Made by a program: the position numbers and the translations under genes. Below, in pieces: positions 61,203 through 64,000 of a DNA stretch of 64,000 nucleotides. Origin of the DNA: Actinomadura citrea (lineage in GTDB: Bacteria; Actinomycetota; Actinomycetes; Streptosporangiales; Streptosporangiaceae); the NCBI RefSeq assembly GCF_013409045.1, contig NZ_JACCBT010000001.1, forward strand, positions 8,162,669-8,226,668, read 5' to 3'. The stretch's first letter is position 1. Each line of letters starts with the position of its first letter. The notes beneath the pieces are model-generated. The model worked only from the letters and a program-made list of their open reading frames with translations. It had not been told where the DNA came from and did no database searches.

Positions 61203-62201
61203 TCAGCGCCGGCTCAGCGCGGTGACCACGGCCTTGGTGACCTCGGTGGCGCCGCCGGTGGCGGTGTCCGACGAGAGCGGATCGCCCTTGTCCGAGCCCG
61301 AGTAGTGGACGGTGACCAGGACGTTGGCGACGCGCACGTTGCCGATGGCCTCGCCGGAGCCCTGGTTGTCGTCCACGCTGTAGACGATGTAGCCCTCGTC
61401 TCCGACGCCGGTGAGCCGGATCTTGTCGGTGAGCTTCTGCCCTGCCAGCAGCGCCTTGCCGGACTCGTCGGCGGTCCGCTCGGTCGCGAACGTCTTGCGG
61501 GCGGCGTCCGTGGGCGACGCCGCCGCCCCGGCCGTGATCGCGCGCAGTTCGATGGTGAGCTGCCGCCTCTTCTCTCCCGCGTAGGCGCCCCACACGCACT
61601 GGTTCTGCTGGTCGTCGCCCTGGTAGTTGTCGGCGTCGGTGCGCTCGGACTGGGGCGCCAGCCGGCCGATCAGACCGTCGCCGACGATCGTGCACGAGTC
61701 GGGGACGGTGGTGCGCTCCCCCTTGGACGCCGGGGAGTCGTCCGTGGCGCCGCTGCCGACGACCTGGCCGGTGCTCTTGTCGCCGCTCGCGCCGACGCCC
61801 GTCAGGACGGCGAACGCCGCGACCCCGCAGACGGCGACACCGGCGACGGCGCCGCCGAGGACGACGGCCCAGCGCCGCCCGGTGCGGCGCTCGCGCGCCC
61901 GGTGGCTGCCGGTGCGGTATCCGCCGCTCCCGCCACGATGGGGTCCGCTGCCCGCCCGGTATCCGCCGCTCTCGGTGCGGTATCCGCCGCTTTCGGCACG
62001 GTATCCGCCACCGGTCTCGTACGGGCCGGTCTCCCGCTGGTACGGACCGCTGCCCGGCCGTCCGGAGGAGTACCGCCCGTACTCTTCTCCGCCCGCGCCG
62101 TATCCACCGCCGTCCGGCCGGTAACCGCCGCCTGATCCCTGGCCACCGTCCGAAGCCCGGTGGCCGTCGCGGTAATTCCCGCTGCGATGGTTACCACTCA
62201 C
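61203..62201 (-). CDS. Membrane-anchored secreted protein with Gly/Tyr-rich cytosolic tail
   Basis: A 332-residue protein. Residues 1-100 are Gly/Tyr/Arg/Ser-rich with repeats of the type ESGGYR. One membrane helix is at about 108-132 (WAVVLGGAVAGVAVCGVAAF). An outer domain of about 190 residues follows, including DSCTIVGDGLIGRL and QCVWGAYAG (a Cys pair likely to form a disulfide), resembling DUF3558-like or sensor-type lipoprotein domains of actinobacteria only loosely. GTG 62201 used; GTG 62210 is possible. Function unknown. Confidence 0.8.
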   Translation of the reverse strand: MSGNHRSGNYRDGHRASDGGQGSGGGYRPDGGGYGAGGEEYGRYSSGRPGSGPYQRETGPYETGGGYRAESGGYRTESGGYRAGSGPHRGGSGGYRTGSHRARERRTGRRWAVVLGGAVAGVAVCGVAAFAVLTGVGASGDKSTGQVVGSGATDDSPASKGERTTVPDSCTIVGDGLIGRLAPQSERTDADNYQGDDQQNQCVWGAYAGEKRRQLTIELRAITAGAAASPTDAARKTFATERTADESGKALLAGQKLTDKIRLTGVGDEGYIVYSVDDNQGSGEAIGNVRVANVLVTVHYSGSDKGDPLSSDTATGGATEVTKAVVTALSRR

Positions 62202-62327
62202 CGGCCCCACTCCCGTTCGGAATCGATATGTCGCGAAGGTGAGGTTCGTTCCGGCAAAGAGTACGACATCAAGCCGTAAAATGGACCAACTCGCCAGGCA
62301 AAAACCGTAGAAGTTGCCAGACCCGTG

Positions 62328-62798
62328 TCATCCGGGGCCGAGTTCCAGGTCGGACCAGCGATCACCGACCCCGACGATCCTTACCTCGCGCCCCTCGCCG
62401 GGTCCGTCACCGCGAGAAATGATCATTTCCAGCCGGTCCTCGGCGAGGCCTTCGGCGAGCCCTTCTCCCCATTCCACGATCGTCACCGATTCCGCGATCG
62501 ACGCGTCGAGATCGAGATCGTCCAGCTCCGCGAAACCGCCCAGCCGGTAGGCGTCCACATGCACCAGCGACGGCCCGCCCGCGAGCGACGGATGCACCCG
62601 CGCGATGACGAACGTGGGCGAGGTGATCGGGCCGCGCACCTTCAGCCCCTCGCCGATGCCCTGCGTGAGGGTCGTCTTGCCCGCGCCGAGGTGGCCCGTC
62701 ATCACGAGCAGGTCGCCCGCCCGCAGCAGCCCGGCCAGGCGCAGCCCGAGCTCGCGCATGTCCTCGGCGGTCGGGACGGCGACGGTGACGGCTTTCAC
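62328..62798 (-). CDS. tsaE: tRNA t6A biosynthesis ATPase TsaE
   Basis: A 156-residue P-loop ATPase needed for cycling of the TsaD-TsaB complex. The Walker A motif is GHLGAGKTTLTQG near 35-47, SPTFVIARVH near 59-68, and HVDAYRL near 78-84 carries Walker B-type acidic residues. The WGEGLAE segment near 111-117 is also typical. GTG start overlaps the hydrolase stop by four bases (GTGA). Confidence 0.95.
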   Translation of the reverse strand: MKAVTVAVPTAEDMRELGLRLAGLLRAGDLLVMTGHLGAGKTTLTQGIGEGLKVRGPITSPTFVIARVHPSLAGGPSLVHVDAYRLGGFAELDDLDLDASIAESVTIVEWGEGLAEGLAEDRLEMIISRGDGPGEGREVRIVGVGDRWSDLELGPG

Positions 62799-63874
62799 GC
62801 GGTGCGCTCCTCTTCCTCGTACACGGGGCGGACCCGTTCGACCAGCCGGCGCAGCCCCCCGGTCACCACGCCCGGGTACTCCAGCGGCAGCACGTGCCCG
62901 GCCTCCTCCACCTCGACCAGTTCCGCGTCCGGCAGCGCCGCGGCGATCCGGCGGGCGTGCTCCGCGGGGGTCAGCCGGTCCCGGCCGCCCGCCAGCACCA
63001 GCATCGGCACCCCGCCGAGCACGTCCAGGCACCCGATCTTGTCGTGCGCCATCAGCGCCGGGTAGTACTCCGCGATCACGTCGATCGGCGTCTCCCTGAT
63101 CATCTGCTCCAGGAAGCCCACCACGGACGGGCTGACGTGCTTGTCGGCGAACGCCATCTTCCGCGTGACGACGAACGCCAGGTCGGCGCCCAGCCCGCGG
63201 GCCTTGTCGACCAGCTCGGCGCGGCGGCCGAGGCCGCGCAGCGTCCCCGGGGCGAGCGGCCGGACGGCCTTGGCCAGCAGCAGCGGAAGCCCCAGCGTCA
63301 TCTCCCCCATGTCGCCGCAGGAGGTGTTCACCAGCGCCACGCCCACGACCCGCGACCCGAACAGCTCGGGGTGCCGGTCCGCCAGCGCCATGATCGACAT
63401 GCCGCCCATGGAGTGCCCCACGAGGACGACGGGACGGTCCGGCGGGACGGCCGCGTCCAGCACCGCGCGCAGGTCGTCGCCGGTCTGCTCGATCGTCGCG
63501 TCCCCGGGCCTGCCGCGTCCCGAACGGCCGTGGCTGCGCTGGTCCCAGAACACCAACCTCAGCGAACCCCGCAGGTCGCGGCGCTGGTAGTGCCACGAGT
63601 CCTGGTTGAGGGTGTAGCCGTGGCAGAACACGACGGTGAGGTCGGCGTCGTCGAGGCCGTCCACCTCTACGTGCAGCGGCACGCCGTCGTCGGTCCGGAC
63701 GGACAACTCCCGCCCGCGCAGCTCGCCGAAGGGCTCGTCCGCGTCGGGGTCCGGGCGCAGCCGCACCCGTCCGACGGCTAGGCGCCGCAGCCCGACCGCC
63801 GCGCCCAACCCCGCGGCGCCCACGCCCGCGATGACCCCGGCGACGCCGATCCTGCGCCTGTTCCTGCTGTCCAT
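62795..63874 (-). CDS. Alpha/beta hydrolase with N-terminal membrane helix
   Basis: A 359-residue hydrolase placed between alr and tsaE in many actinobacteria. The nucleophile elbow is GHSMGG near 153-158, the oxyanion region is FCHGYTLNQDSWHYQ near 83-97, Asp is in AGGRDRLTP near 297-305, and His in EAGHVLPLE near 326-334. Residues 8-31 form an N-terminal hydrophobic helix. Substrate unknown. ATG follows AGGGGGCACGGGC, 11 bp after the alr stop. Confidence 0.9.
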   Translation of the reverse strand: MDSRNRRRIGVAGVIAGVGAAGLGAAVGLRRLAVGRVRLRPDPDADEPFGELRGRELSVRTDDGVPLHVEVDGLDDADLTVVFCHGYTLNQDSWHYQRRDLRGSLRLVFWDQRSHGRSGRGRPGDATIEQTGDDLRAVLDAAVPPDRPVVLVGHSMGGMSIMALADRHPELFGSRVVGVALVNTSCGDMGEMTLGLPLLLAKAVRPLAPGTLRGLGRRAELVDKARGLGADLAFVVTRKMAFADKHVSPSVVGFLEQMIRETPIDVIAEYYPALMAHDKIGCLDVLGGVPMLVLAGGRDRLTPAEHARRIAAALPDAELVEVEEAGHVLPLEYPGVVTGGLRRLVERVRPVYEEEERTA

Positions 63875-63885
63875 GCCCGTGCCCC

Positions 63886-64000
63886 CTACAGCCCCCCTCC
63901 CGGGTACGCCCTCGGTACCCGGGCTCCGATGCGGGTGACGATCTCATACGAGATCGTCCCCAGCGCCTCCGCCCACTCCTGCGCGGTCGGCTCGCCCCGG
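63886..64000 (-). CDS. alr: Alanine racemase, C-terminal 37 residues (runs off window)
   Basis: The minus-strand frame ends with EPTAQEWAEALGTISYEIV, then TRIGARVPRAYPGGGL and TAG at 63886-63888. The YEIVTRIGxRVPR ending is characteristic of alanine racemase, which supplies D-Ala for peptidoglycan. The rest lies beyond 64000. Operon with the hydrolase and tsaE. Confidence 0.9.
   Translation of the reverse strand, partial: RGEPTAQEWAEALGTISYEIVTRIGARVPRAYPGGGL

Overview
The window is chromosomal DNA of a high-GC actinomycete. The codon usage (almost all G/C third positions), frequent GTG/TTG starts, a GroEL with a Gly-His repeat tail, the sigD-rsdA-DUF5319-guaB-guaB3 cluster and the alr-hydrolase-tsaE/tsaB/rimI/tsaD-groESL order all point to Actinobacteria. 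The mix of families suggests a Streptosporangiales member such as Actinomadura; that placement is inference. I see no phage, transposon, CRISPR array, tRNA or rRNA.

Layout: 1-930 is the N-terminal part of the helicase PcrA. 1.3-3.1 kb holds an M4-like metallopeptidase followed by a probable emfourin inhibitor. 3.2-5.3 kb is the PTS-dependent dihydroxyacetone kinase operon dhaKLM. 5.4-9.3 kb carries a nucleoside hydrolase, a PIG-L deacetylase, an SRPBCC protein and a beta-lactamase-fold serine hydrolase, the last two separated by a degenerate 18-bp minisatellite. 9.5-14.2 kb is a LiaFSR-like envelope-stress block (PspC-type sensor kinase, NarL-type regulator, divergent PspC/LiaF-like protein). 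14.3-17.8 kb carries a TetR regulator, a lipoprotein, a cysteine dioxygenase-like protein preceded by a polycysteine leader peptide, a 31-residue membrane peptide, and a small acidic protein translationally coupled to a CHAP/peptidoglycan-binding hydrolase.

17.9-22.8 kb is a form II CO-dehydrogenase-type operon (coxS-coxL-coxM plus coxG). 23.6-30.7 kb encodes two giant GT2/TagF-like teichoic-acid polymerases. 30.9-35.6 kb is an oxidative-stress neighbourhood (oxyR, carotenoid oxygenase, small cysteine hydrolase, ahpC, ahpD). guaA follows, then two secreted M43 metalloproteases flanking an AlkD-like gene. 40.4-44.8 kb is a GMC oxidoreductase/aldehyde dehydrogenase operon with a divergent TetR gene and a 20-bp palindrome between them. 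44.8-54 kb contains glpD, guaB3, guaB, DUF5319, rsdA-sigD and groEL-groES with a CIRCE operator. 54-57.7 kb carries a THUMP-like methyltransferase and a 549-residue coiled-coil protein whose repeat changes from 7 to 11 residues. The end carries an APH-family kinase, the tRNA t6A genes tsaD/rimI/tsaB/tsaE, an alpha/beta hydrolase and the C-terminus of alr.

The most interesting items are the metallopeptidase/inhibitor pair, the cysteine leader peptide in front of a CDO-like protein that has lost its HxH metal site, the acidic protein/CHAP pair with no export signal, the 7-to-11 coiled-coil protein, the paired GT2/TagF proteins with one decayed GT2 domain, and the 18-bp minisatellite.
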